Positions 8,698 to 16,753 are shown, numbered from the stretch's first letter. The stretch is 64,000 nucleotides of DNA from a bacterium (GCA_004563195.1 SFTJ01000006.1:1-64000); one strand, 5' to 3'. Notes: generated by a model from the sequence alone, not told the origin. Program-made: numbers and translations.

Positions 8698-8754
8698 TTA
8701 TTTTACCGGAAAATAAAAGTAATAAAAGAAGTTATATGCATAAAATCGTTTCAT
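8698..8754 (-). CDS. Phe/Tyr-rich leader peptide of the pheA operon
   Basis: The frame encodes MKRFYAYNFFYYFYFPVK, 18 residues with five phenylalanines (4, 9, 10, 13, 15) and five tyrosines (5, 7, 11, 12, 14) and no tryptophan. It lies between a good promoter and an intrinsic terminator upstream of pheA. This is the layout of ribosome-mediated attenuation leaders such as E. coli pheL. The mix of Phe and Tyr fits an operon carrying both branches (pheA and tyrA). The frame is open far upstream of the ATG, but the promoter position leaves only these last 19 codons transcribed. No Shine-Dalgarno sequence is evident, as usual here. Confidence 0.88.
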   Translation of the reverse strand: MKRFYAYNFFYYFYFPVK

Positions 8755-8786
8755 ACGAAAAGTCTTTTTGTTTTTGAATTCATTTG

Positions 8787-8817
8787 CAAAGGTAAGTAAA
8801 ATTTTTAGTGGTGCAAT
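8787..8817 (-). promoter_or_regulatory. promoter of the pheA leader and operon
   Basis: Reading the minus strand, ATTG at 8817-8814 is followed after 19 bases by TACCTTTG at 8794-8787. This matches the Bacteroidota -33/-7 pattern (TTTG, 19-21 bases, TAnnTTTG) with one weaker base in the first box. Transcription would start near 8780, giving a leader RNA of about 200 bases before pheA. Confidence 0.7.
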
Positions 8818-8924
8818 AGAAATGGTGAATTTTTTTAAGCAAAAAATGTGATTTGTGTTGAAATAATAAAATTTTTGGTGCAAAAAACGACTAAAGTGTA
8901 AGTGTGCATCTAATAGGACAGAAT

Positions 8925-8959
8925 TTTGCGTGAGTATTGCCGAATTTTTAGTAACTTTG
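8925..8959 (+). promoter_or_regulatory. candidate promoter of the HU gene
   Basis: TAACTTTG at 8952-8959 matches the -7 consensus, 19 bases before the ATG. TTTG at 8925-8928 could be the -33 box, though a 23-base gap is a little long. It is divergent from the pheA leader promoter; the two -7 boxes are about 160 bases apart. Confidence 0.5.
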
Positions 8960-8978
8960 CCAATTATATCTTGTAACG

Positions 8979-9251
8979 ATGGAAAGCAAAGAATTGATAG
9001 ATAAAGTGGCAGAGCGGGTAGGGCGCAGCACCGAAGATGTGAGCAAGCTGCTCGAAGGCCTGATAATAGTGCTACAAGAGCGCGCAGAGGACCTCGACAG
9101 TGTGGCGATACCCGGATTTGGCACTTTCGAAGCAAAGAAGAAAGACGAGCGAATAGTGAATAATCCGAGCAACGGAAAGCGTATGCTCGTGCCTCCGCGT
9201 GTGGCTCTGACTTTCAAGGTGAGCAATGTGTTGAAAAACAAACTTAAATAA
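8979..9251 (+). CDS. HU family DNA-binding protein
   Basis: A 90-residue HU/IHF protein, the normal full length. It should bind and bend DNA as a dimer and compact the nucleoid. MESKELIDKVAERVG begins the helical dimerisation part, IPGFGTFEAKKK is the conserved turn, and NNPSNGKRMLVPP is the DNA-gripping arm with its intercalating proline. It is followed after 15 bases by a much larger HU-domain protein, and the two are probably co-transcribed. Confidence 0.95.
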   Translation: MESKELIDKVAERVGRSTEDVSKLLEGLIIVLQERAEDLDSVAIPGFGTFEAKKKDERIVNNPSNGKRMLVPPRVALTFKVSNVLKNKLK

Positions 9252-9266
9252 CGAGAGGGCAGCGCT

Positions 9267-10670
9267 ATGAACAAGAAACTTACATTCCCCGAACTTGCCG
9301 AGTTGCTCTCCGTGGCAACCAACACATCGAAGCGCATGAGTGAACTCTTCTTGCGCGAATTGTTTGCTACCATCGCACAAAGTCTCATCGAAGGCGATAG
9401 CGTAAAGGTGAAAGGCCTTGGCGTGTTTAAAGTGAGTGATGTTAGCTCGCGCAAGAGCATCGACGTCAACACCGGTCAAGCCATAGAGATAGCCGGACAT
9501 AAAAAGATTACATTCACCCCCGACAAATCGATGGCAGAGGCAGTGAATGCCTCGTTTGCGTGCTTCGAAGCCGTGGTGCTCGATGATGATGTGACTAATG
9601 AGATGATTCAGGAAATCGATGACGAAGTGGCAGCACCTTTGGCCGATGCATCTTCGCAGGGCGAAACAGAAGAATTGCCCGTTGATAATGCAGCATCTGC
9701 TGAAGAATCGATAGAAGCCATCGAGGAGCCTGAAGAAACAGCCGAAAATACGGTTACACCTCCGCCATTCATTATTTCTCAAATCGAAAGTGGGTCGACA
9801 ACTCCCGAACCGGAGCCTGAAGAAGATGTAGAAGAGCCGACAGTTGCCGTAGAACCCGAACCCGCAGAACCCAAAGAAGAACCACAGCCCGAGCCCGAAG
9901 TTGCAGAACCCGAGCCCGAAGAGGTGGTGATTGTGGAGGAAGTACCTGCCGAGGCAGCTGAAGCTGAAGAATCTCAGCCCGAGCCCGACGGTCAAGAAAC
10001 CGGCGTTCAACCCATTGCCGATATGCCTCAAGAGCAACCCGAAGCCGCTGTAGACCAACAGGAGGATAATAGCGAAGAGCTTGGTGGTGAAGAAGATAGC
10101 TATGACGAAGATAAGCATCGCAGACATCGTGGCAGGCATCGTCGTCATCACAGCAAGTCGTGGTATGAGCGCAATAGTTTCGGATTGGGATTCATGGCAG
10201 GAGCACTCACGGGCATAGCATTTGCCGTGGCTGCGCTGCTATATCTCGATAATTATGGGTATATAACTATTACACGAAACAAAATCGAGACCGTTCGCCC
10301 CGCAAATGAAGAGGTGGTGGAGGTGGTAGACAGCATAGATACGCACATTGCAGCCGACACAGTGGCATCTCGCACCGAGGCAGCAGAAACTGAGCCCGCC
10401 AAACCTGCCGATAAGCCCGCAGTGGTGACCGACACCGTGCGTACCGGCAATTTCTTGTCACGAATGGCACGTCGATTCTATGGCAACAGCCACTTCTGGG
10501 TGTATATCTACGAGGAGAACCGAGCCAAAATCACTAATCCCAACAATGTGCCAGAGGGCACAGTGGTGGTGATTCCACCCGCCGAGAAGTACGGAATAGA
10601 TGCCCAAAACCCCGAGAGCGTGGAAAAAGCCCGCCGAAAAGAGGGTCAAGTGCTCAATGCTTACAAATAG
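9267..10670 (+). CDS. HU-domain protein with a transmembrane helix and a LysM-like tail
   Basis: This 467-residue protein has four parts. Residues 1-90 are an HU/IHF-like DNA-binding domain (VKVKGLGVFKV, SRKSIDVNTGQ). Residues about 105-280 are a Pro/Glu-rich acidic linker with EPEPEE-type repeats. A basic His/Arg patch (about 285-300) precedes one hydrophobic helix (about 307-329, GFMAGALTGIAFAVAALLYL). Residues about 391-440 look like a LysM domain (ARRFYGNSHFWVYIYEENRA, then VPEGTVVVIPP). The basic patch predicts that the HU end is cytoplasmic and the LysM end periplasmic, so the protein could connect DNA to peptidoglycan. That role is inference; fused HU proteins with SPOR or other envelope domains are known in Bacteroidota. 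A strong terminator follows. Confidence 0.9.
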   Translation: MNKKLTFPELAELLSVATNTSKRMSELFLRELFATIAQSLIEGDSVKVKGLGVFKVSDVSSRKSIDVNTGQAIEIAGHKKITFTPDKSMAEAVNASFACFEAVVLDDDVTNEMIQEIDDEVAAPLADASSQGETEELPVDNAASAEESIEAIEEPEETAENTVTPPPFIISQIESGSTTPEPEPEEDVEEPTVAVEPEPAEPKEEPQPEPEVAEPEPEEVVIVEEVPAEAAEAEESQPEPDGQETGVQPIADMPQEQPEAAVDQQEDNSEELGGEEDSYDEDKHRRHRGRHRRHHSKSWYERNSFGLGFMAGALTGIAFAVAALLYLDNYGYITITRNKIETVRPANEEVVEVVDSIDTHIAADTVASRTEAAETEPAKPADKPAVVTDTVRTGNFLSRMARRFYGNSHFWVYIYEENRAKITNPNNVPEGTVVVIPPAEKYGIDAQNPESVEKARRKEGQVLNAYK

Positions 10671-10686
10671 AATAATTAAAAAATTG

Positions 10687-10726
10687 GTCTCATTTTTCTT
10701 TTCTTAAAAATGAGACTGATTTTTTT
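10687..10726 (+). terminator. terminator after the HU operon
   Basis: GTCTCATTTTT at 10687-10697 pairs with AAAAATGAGAC at 10706-10716, with an 8-base loop, and a run of seven T follows at 10720-10726. It is a textbook intrinsic terminator, 16 bases past the stop of the HU-LysM gene. Confidence 0.9.
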
Positions 10727-10791
10727 AACATTTCTAACTTAATATATTATAAATTAACGGATTTTTTAACCAGTATTGTTGGCAAAAATAA

Positions 10792-10799
10792 TAATTTTG
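10792..10799 (+). promoter_or_regulatory. candidate -7 box before moxR and the bat operon
   Basis: TAATTTTG matches TAnnTTTG and lies 73 bases before the moxR ATG in a long AT-rich spacer. A -33 element at the right distance is not convincing. Confidence 0.45.
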
Positions 10800-10871
10800 T
10801 ACTGCTAATTTAAAGAGATTAGAGTAATAACAACGCAAATAGTATAAAACCAAATAAAATAAACAAAAGTA

Positions 10872-11867
10872 ATGAGTGAATCAGTTAATATCAGAGAATT
10901 AAATGATTTGATTTCGAGTAAGAGCGGATTTGTAAGTTTGATAACCCGAGGAATGGATCAAACCATAGTAGGCCAAAAGCATTTGGTCGATTCGTTGTTG
11001 ATAGCATTGTTGGCAAACGGCCACGTGCTCTTGGAAGGTGTTCCGGGTTTGGCAAAAACATTGGCAATCAAGACTTTGTCATCACTAATCGATGCTAAGT
11101 TCAGCCGCATTCAGTTCACTCCCGACTTGCTTCCTGCCGATGTTATCGGTACAATGGTATATAGCGTTAAGAACGAGAAATTTGAGGTGAAGAAGGGTCC
11201 TATCTTTGCCAACTTTATATTAGCCGACGAAATCAACCGTGCTCCGGCAAAGGTGCAGAGTGCATTGCTCGAAGCCATGCAAGAGCGCCAGGTGACCATC
11301 GGCGACCGCACATTTGCGCTCGACAACCCATTCTTGGTGCTTGCCACTCAGAACCCTATAGAGCAAGAAGGTACCTATCCGTTGCCTGAAGCACAAGTAG
11401 ACCGTTTCTTGATGAAGGTTATTATAGGTTATCCAAGCCGCGAAGAAGAGAAACTCATCGTTCGCCAGAATATTGCAGCCATCAAGCACAATGTAGAAGC
11501 ATTGGTTAAGCCCGAAGAGATTCTTGAGATTCGCAAGATAGTGGAACAAATCTACATCGACGAAAAGATAGAACGCTACATAGTAGACATAGTGTTTGCC
11601 ACCCGATTCCCGAGCGACTATGGCTTGAACGACCTCACAAGCATCATCTCGTTTGGAGCATCGCCACGTGCATCTATAAGCATGGCAATTGCAGCACGCG
11701 CTTATGCCTTCCTCAAGGGCCGCGGCTATGTGATACCCGAAGACGTGCGCGCCATCTGTCACGACGTGCTTCGTCACCGTATCGGTTTGTCGTATGAAGC
11801 CGAAGCCAACAACATCAGCGCCGACGAAGTGGTAAGTCAGATTCTCGACAAGATAGCTGTGCCATAA
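10872..11867 (+). CDS. MoxR-family AAA+ ATPase
   Basis: A 331-residue MoxR ATPase, a chaperone-like AAA+ protein that typically works with VWA-domain partners encoded beside it. LLEGVPGLAKT is the Walker A loop and ILADEINRAPAKVQSALLEAMQ contains Walker B. ATQNPIEQEGTYPLPEAQ is the sensor region typical of the family, and a C-terminal lid domain follows. It opens the Bat gene cluster, whose VWA proteins are the likely partners. The length is normal. Confidence 0.95.
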   Translation: MSESVNIRELNDLISSKSGFVSLITRGMDQTIVGQKHLVDSLLIALLANGHVLLEGVPGLAKTLAIKTLSSLIDAKFSRIQFTPDLLPADVIGTMVYSVKNEKFEVKKGPIFANFILADEINRAPAKVQSALLEAMQERQVTIGDRTFALDNPFLVLATQNPIEQEGTYPLPEAQVDRFLMKVIIGYPSREEEKLIVRQNIAAIKHNVEALVKPEEILEIRKIVEQIYIDEKIERYIVDIVFATRFPSDYGLNDLTSIISFGASPRASISMAIAARAYAFLKGRGYVIPEDVRAICHDVLRHRIGLSYEAEANNISADEVVSQILDKIAVP

Positions 11868-11895
11868 TATTTGTTACGCTTATTGTCATCGCATT

Positions 11896-11932
11896 GGCGA
11901 CGCACCCCGTAGTGCGTGGGCTACTCGTCGCC
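11896..11932. other. structured spacer between moxR and the DUF58 gene
   Basis: GGCGACG at 11896-11902 pairs with CGTCGCC at 11926-11932, and CGCAC at 11901-11905 pairs with GTGCG at 11912-11916. The two stems overlap at two bases, so they are partly alternative. No T-run follows, so it is more likely a processing or stability hairpin than a terminator. The 100-base spacer is otherwise empty. Confidence 0.45.
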
Positions 11933-11967
11933 GATAAGGGTAAACATTTAACCGTATAACAGAAATT

Positions 11968-12846
11968 ATGGATTCAAATGAACTATTGAAGAAGGTCAGG
12001 AAGATAGAAATCAAGACCAAAGGCCTTTCTCAAAACATATTTGCAGGCGAATACCACTCGGCATTCAAGGGCAGAGGTATGACATTCTCGGAGGTTCGCG
12101 AGTATCAGTATGGCGACGATATACGCGACATCGACTGGAATGTCACAGCTCGCCATAATCGGCCCTATGTGAAAGTGTTCGAAGAAGAGCGCGAACTCAC
12201 AGTGATGCTTATGGTAGACGTGTCGGGCAGTAAGGACTTCGGAGCTGTGGGTGAGGTGAAACGCGAATTTATGGCAGAAATTGCCGCCACCATAGCGTTC
12301 TCGGCTATACAGAACAACGATAAGGTGGGTGTGGTGTTTTTCAGCGATAAGATTGAGAAGTTTATCCCGCCCAAGAAGGGTAAGAAACACATATTGCTCG
12401 TGATACGCGAACTGCTCGATTTTCAACCCGAAAATCGTGGCACCGACATCAATATGGCTATGGAGTTTCTCACCTCAGCCATTAAGAAGCGTTGCACCAC
12501 ATTTGTGATTTCCGACTTTATCGACGACACGCACGACTACTACAAGTCGATGTCGATAGCCAATAATAAGCACGATGTGATAGCCCTTCAGGTCTACGAC
12601 AAGCGCGAAGCCGAGTTGCCCGATGTGGGACTAATGCGCGTGCTCGACTCCGAGACCGGCGAAGAGCGCTGGATAAACACAAGTTCGAAAAAAACACGTC
12701 AGGCATATCAGAAGTGGTGGTTCAATCGCCAGCAGCGCATGAACATCATAGCCCAGCGTTGCAAAGTGGACTTGGCATCGATGGCTACCGACGAAGATTA
12801 TGTTAAGACCCTAATGTCACTATTCAAAAAGCGAGGCGTGAGATGA
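11968..12846 (+). CDS. DUF58 domain protein of the Bat cluster
   Basis: A 292-residue cytoplasmic protein. The DUF58 signature (FSEVREYQYGDDIRDIDWN) lies near residues 35-60. A VWA-like fold follows, with MVDVSGSKDFG providing the DxSxS metal site. DUF58 proteins are encoded beside MoxR ATPases in many phyla and are taken to be their clients or adaptors; the molecular role is not settled. The gene overlaps the next by 4 bases (ATGA), so translation is probably coupled. Confidence 0.93.
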   Translation: MDSNELLKKVRKIEIKTKGLSQNIFAGEYHSAFKGRGMTFSEVREYQYGDDIRDIDWNVTARHNRPYVKVFEEERELTVMLMVDVSGSKDFGAVGEVKREFMAEIAATIAFSAIQNNDKVGVVFFSDKIEKFIPPKKGKKHILLVIRELLDFQPENRGTDINMAMEFLTSAIKKRCTTFVISDFIDDTHDYYKSMSIANNKHDVIALQVYDKREAELPDVGLMRVLDSETGEERWINTSSKKTRQAYQKWWFNRQQRMNIIAQRCKVDLASMATDEDYVKTLMSLFKKRGVR

Positions 12847-13850
12847 AAAGAATAATAACAACTATATATATAATATGTGTAGCACTCAGTGCGGTGGCGG
12901 GCAACGTGATATTTAAGGCACGACTCGACTCCGCCACACTGCTTATGGGACGCCAAGCGGCAATTCACATCGAGGTGTCGCAAGATAAGGGCGTGCGTGG
13001 CATGCTTATAGAAGATAATGTCGACACGCTCAACGCATTTGTGGAGATAGCCGCTCGCCCGGTGGCCGACACTACCGACATCGACAATAATCGACTCAAC
13101 ATAAAGCGCGACCTGATAATACAATCGTTCGACTCCGGCATGTATGTGCTGCCACCGCTTCGCTATGTGGTGGGCAAGGACACATTTCGCAGCGAACGCT
13201 TGTCGCTCAAGGTGATGCCCGTGAATGTAGACACTCTAAAAACCGTTCACGGTTACAAACCCGTGGAAGAAGTGCCGTTTAAGCTCTTCGACTGGGTGCC
13301 ATCGTTTATCAGCGACTATTGGTGGATATATTTGGTGGTGCTGCTTGTGATATTGTTAGGCTTGTTTGTCTATCTCAAGTGGTTGCGCCACGGCGAGATA
13401 CCACTTATTCCCAAGAAAAAGCAATTGCCGCCATTTGAGGAAGCTATGGAGCGACTTGCACAACTCAAGGAAAAACATTTGTGGCAATCGGGACAAGAAA
13501 AGGCATATTACACCGAGCTTACCGACATTCTGCGCGTGTATATCGACCGCCGTTTCGGCGTGAATGCAGTGGAGATGACCACTTCGCAGATAATGGATGC
13601 TTTGCGCACCAATGAAACCACTCGTGCGGTGAACAACCAACTCAGCAGCATACTCGAACTTGCCGACTTTGTGAAATTTGCCAATATGCGTCCGGCGCCC
13701 GACGAAAATGAGGTGATGTATCAGCGCTCATTGACATTTGTCAACGAGACCAAGCCCGAAGAGCAGCCTCAAGAGGAAGTCGATGGCAAGAACAATGCCG
13801 AAGCCGACTCAAACGAACCCGAAAAAGAAAATAAGAAGGAAACAAAATGA
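12843..13850 (+). CDS. Bat-cluster membrane protein with a periplasmic N-terminal domain
   Basis: A 335-residue protein with a signal peptide (1 to about 20), a beta-rich extracytoplasmic domain to about residue 155, and one transmembrane helix (about 160-182, WWIYLVVLLVILLGLFVYL). A cytoplasmic helical part and an acidic, charged tail (PEEQPQEEVDGKNNAEADSNE) follow. It resembles the DUF4381/BatD-like proteins found between DUF58 and batA in Bacteroidota. It overlaps both neighbours by 4 bases, so the three genes form one translational unit. Function is not known beyond membership of the Bat complex. Confidence 0.85.
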   Translation: MKRIITTIYIICVALSAVAGNVIFKARLDSATLLMGRQAAIHIEVSQDKGVRGMLIEDNVDTLNAFVEIAARPVADTTDIDNNRLNIKRDLIIQSFDSGMYVLPPLRYVVGKDTFRSERLSLKVMPVNVDTLKTVHGYKPVEEVPFKLFDWVPSFISDYWWIYLVVLLVILLGLFVYLKWLRHGEIPLIPKKKQLPPFEEAMERLAQLKEKHLWQSGQEKAYYTELTDILRVYIDRRFGVNAVEMTTSQIMDALRTNETTRAVNNQLSSILELADFVKFANMRPAPDENEVMYQRSLTFVNETKPEEQPQEEVDGKNNAEADSNEPEKENKKETK

Positions 13851-14839
13851 TAACATTTGCTAACCCAAAAATTCTGTGGCTGCTTCTCATACTCCTGCCC
13901 ATAGCAGTGTGGTATGTGCTGAACAACAAGAAAAGCCACGCCTCGATGCTTGTGTCGTCGCTATCGGCGTTTGCAGGCCTTTCGACATCGTGGAAAGTGT
14001 GGCTGATGCACATCCTCTTTGTGTTCCGCCTTATGGCTATAGCATGTGTGATAGTGATAATAGCCCGTCCGCAGACCCACGACCGATGGAGCACCTCCGA
14101 AACCGAAGGAACCGACATAGTGGTGGCATTGGATATTTCCACCAGTATGCTTGCTCAGGATTTTCGCCCCAATCGATTTGAGGCAGCCAAAGATGTGGCG
14201 TGCCAGTTTGTGAGCGGACGCGAATCGGATAACATAGGTTTTGTGATATTTGCAGCCGAGAGTTTCACTCAAGTGCCCATGACCACCGATAAGGCAGCGA
14301 TAGTAAATGCCATACAGACCATCGAGATGGGGTCGCTTGAAGACGGAACAGCCATAGGCGACGGTATAGCCACCTCAATCAATCGCATCAAGGAAGGTAA
14401 GGCCAAGTCGAAGAGTATTATTCTGCTCACCGACGGTTCGAACAATACCGGCGTGGTGGCACCGCTCACGGCAGCCGATATAGCCAAGGAAAAAGGAATA
14501 AAGATATATACAATAGGTGTGGGAAGCAACGGCAGCGCACTCTATCCTGTGGGTACTAATATGTATGGCCGCATGGAGTATCAGCGACTGCCCGTGGTAA
14601 TCGACGAAGCAACCCTTAAAAACATAGCCAAGACTACCGGTGGCAAATATTTCCGCGCCACCAACAAGAATGTGCTCAAAGAAGTGTTTAAGGAAATAGA
14701 TGCTCTCGAAAAGACCCAAATGGACGTGCGCAACTTCAGCAAGACCGAGGACTACTATATGCCGTGGGCATTGCTGCTGCTTGCACTTGTGGCATTCGAC
14801 ATACTCTGCCGCTACACCGTGCTTCGCCGAATTCCGTAA
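13847..14839 (+). CDS. batA: VWA-domain membrane protein BatA
   Basis: A 330-residue aerotolerance-operon protein. Two N-terminal membrane helices (about 7-24 and 55-75) are followed by a von Willebrand factor A domain (about 90-290) with an intact metal-binding site (VVALDISTSM, then LTDGSNNTG). A third helix lies near the C terminus (about 304-325). The VWA domain should face the periplasm and bind a divalent cation. Bat proteins were linked to oxygen tolerance in Bacteroides fragilis, but the mechanism is unresolved. BatB is a paralogue with the same architecture. Confidence 0.93.
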   Translation: MITFANPKILWLLLILLPIAVWYVLNNKKSHASMLVSSLSAFAGLSTSWKVWLMHILFVFRLMAIACVIVIIARPQTHDRWSTSETEGTDIVVALDISTSMLAQDFRPNRFEAAKDVACQFVSGRESDNIGFVIFAAESFTQVPMTTDKAAIVNAIQTIEMGSLEDGTAIGDGIATSINRIKEGKAKSKSIILLTDGSNNTGVVAPLTAADIAKEKGIKIYTIGVGSNGSALYPVGTNMYGRMEYQRLPVVIDEATLKNIAKTTGGKYFRATNKNVLKEVFKEIDALEKTQMDVRNFSKTEDYYMPWALLLLALVAFDILCRYTVLRRIP

Positions 14840-14901
14840 TCACACATATAGAATAACAGAATAATTCAAAAACAAAAGAATAATAACAGAAATTATCGAT
14901 T

Positions 14902-15954
14902 ATGTTTAGTTTTGCAAATCCGGCATATCTATATCTGTTACTACTGATACCGGTGGTAGTGGCACTCTTTATGTGGTCGAGGATTACTCGCAGCCGCCGC
15001 TTGAAAAAGTACGGCAAAGCAGCCACTATAGAGGGTCTTATGCCCGAGGTGTCGAAATATAAGCCATGGATAAAGCTCACACTCAGTGTGTTGACGCTTG
15101 CTATGGTGGTAATCATATTGGCGCGTCCGCGTGCCGGAGCCAAGTCGGAAACCACCAAGGTGCGTGGTATAGAGGTGATGATAGCTCTAGACGTATCGAA
15201 CTCGATGCGCGCCTCGTCGACCGACGACCCCAACGGCGTAAGCCGCTTGCAGCGCTCCAAACTTATACTCGAGAAACTCATCAACAAGCTCGGCGACGAC
15301 AAGGTGGGCTTGATAGTGTTTGCCGGCAATGCCTACACCCAGCTGCCTATTACAAGCGACTTTATGTCGGCTAAGATGTTCCTAAGCAGCATCAGCACCA
15401 ATATGGTGCCTACACAGGGCACAGCCATAGGTGCTGCAGTGAATATGGCTATGAACTCCTTCTCGCAAAATGAGAAATCGGGCAAAGCTATAATACTCAT
15501 CACCGATGGCGAAAACCACGAAGACGATGCCGTGGGAGCAGCCAAAGAAGCCGCCAAGAAGGGCATACAAGTGAATGTGATAGGTATGGGCACCGGCAAA
15601 GGTTCGCCTATCCCTATGGGCGGTCAGGGCAATTTCCTCAAGGATGACAACGGCCAAGTGGTAATCACCAAACTCAACGAAGAGATGGCAATCGACATAG
15701 CCAAAGCAGCCGGCGGCGTGTATGTGGCAGGCAATTCCACCGATGCCGTTAACGATATCGACGAAAACCTCAAGAAACTCGCCAAGGAAGATCTTGAGCG
15801 CATAGTCTACACACAGCACGACGAGCAATTCCCCGTATTTGCTTGGATAGCGTTGGTGCTGATGACAGTGAATGTGTTTGTGGTTGAACGCAAGAACAAG
15901 TGGTTGAGTAAGTACAATTTCTTTACAAAAACAGTTAAAGATGACAATAAGTAA
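14902..15954 (+). CDS. batB: VWA-domain membrane protein BatB
   Basis: A 350-residue paralogue of BatA with the same order: two membrane helices in the first 75 residues, a VWA domain with DxSxS site (MIALDVSNSM) and LITDGENHED, then a C-terminal helix (about 316-333). It contains a Gly-rich insertion (GTGKGSPIPMGGQGN). It starts 62 bases after batA and overlaps batC by 14 bases. The pair may form a heteromeric membrane complex driven by the MoxR ATPase; this is inferred from family context. Confidence 0.93.
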   Translation: MFSFANPAYLYLLLLIPVVVALFMWSRITRSRRLKKYGKAATIEGLMPEVSKYKPWIKLTLSVLTLAMVVIILARPRAGAKSETTKVRGIEVMIALDVSNSMRASSTDDPNGVSRLQRSKLILEKLINKLGDDKVGLIVFAGNAYTQLPITSDFMSAKMFLSSISTNMVPTQGTAIGAAVNMAMNSFSQNEKSGKAIILITDGENHEDDAVGAAKEAAKKGIQVNVIGMGTGKGSPIPMGGQGNFLKDDNGQVVITKLNEEMAIDIAKAAGGVYVAGNSTDAVNDIDENLKKLAKEDLERIVYTQHDEQFPVFAWIALVLMTVNVFVVERKNKWLSKYNFFTKTVKDDNK

Positions 15955-16753
15955 GCACATAATAGTTGCGCTGCTCGCCTCGCTGCTCGCACTTCCGGTG
16001 TGGGCAGAGGACAAGAGCGACAAGCAAGCCGATACGAGCCTAAAGGAAGAGCGCAATTTGATACGTAAAGGAAACAAACTCTTCGAGAGCAAACGATATG
16101 GCGAGGCTGAAGTGGAATATAAGAAGGCACTTCAGGTGAATCCTATGTCAGAAATAGGCAATTATAACCTTGCAGCAGCCCTATTGCAGCAAGGTGGAGG
16201 CGTTAAAGCCAACGATAAAGACGATAAGAACAACCCCATCAACCAGGCACAAGCTATATTGAGCAATTTGGTGCGCACAAGCAGCGACCGCCGTCTGGTG
16301 GGCAATGCCTATTACAATCTCGGCAATATAGATTTCTCGCGCGAGCAATATCAGCAAGCTATAGATAACTATAAAAACTGCCTGCGTCGCAACCCCGACG
16401 ACGATAAGGCACGCCAAAACTTGCGCCTTGCTCAGAAAAAGCTGCAGGAACAGCAAAATCAAGACAAGAATCAAGATCAGCAACAACAGCAGCAACAACA
16501 ACAACAGCAGCAACAACAGCAAAACCAAGATAAGAATAAAGAAAAGAATCAAAACCAACAGAACCAACAAAGCGAACAGCAGAAGAGCAACGACAAGAAC
16601 GAGCAAAAGAACCAAGGCGGCATGAGCCAAGAGAATATCGACCAGATATTGAAGACCATGCAGAATCAGGAGAATGCCGTTCAGCAAAAAGTGAATGCTC
16701 AGAAAGCAAAGGAGCAACGCGCTTCGGGTCGCCGCACGGGTAATCAATGGTAA
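15941..16753 (+). CDS. batC: TPR protein BatC with a polyglutamine tract
   Basis: A 270-residue exported protein. A signal peptide (about 1-22, ending PVWAED) is followed by tetratricopeptide repeats (about 30-170, including RKGNKLFESKRYGEAEVEYK and LGNIDFSREQYQQAIDNYK). A low-complexity Gln/Asn/Lys segment (about 165-230) contains 15 consecutive Gln codons, and the tail is basic. TPRs suggest it scaffolds the periplasmic face of the Bat complex. The polar linker may be flexible or extended. It overlaps batB by 14 bases. Confidence 0.9.
   Translation: MTISKHIIVALLASLLALPVWAEDKSDKQADTSLKEERNLIRKGNKLFESKRYGEAEVEYKKALQVNPMSEIGNYNLAAALLQQGGGVKANDKDDKNNPINQAQAILSNLVRTSSDRRLVGNAYYNLGNIDFSREQYQQAIDNYKNCLRRNPDDDKARQNLRLAQKKLQEQQNQDKNQDQQQQQQQQQQQQQQQNQDKNKEKNQNQQNQQSEQQKSNDKNEQKNQGGMSQENIDQILKTMQNQENAVQQKVNAQKAKEQRASGRRTGNQW
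16478..16522 (+). repeat. in-frame CAR (Gln) microsatellite in batC
   Basis: Fifteen consecutive CAA or CAG codons lie in frame within batC. Codons of both kinds are mixed, which makes the tract less prone to slippage than a pure repeat. Length changes in whole codons would keep the frame. Confidence 0.9.

Noticed and set aside
8755..9135. The open frame continuing upstream of the Phe/Tyr leader peptide, as a 145-residue protein
   Set aside because: It runs antisense through the HU gene and across the leader promoter, with no protein-like composition. Only the last 19 codons, downstream of the promoter, look functional.
16478..16522. CAR tract as an on/off phase-variation switch
   Set aside because: The repeat unit is a codon, so slippage cannot shift the frame, and the interrupted CAA/CAG pattern lowers slippage.
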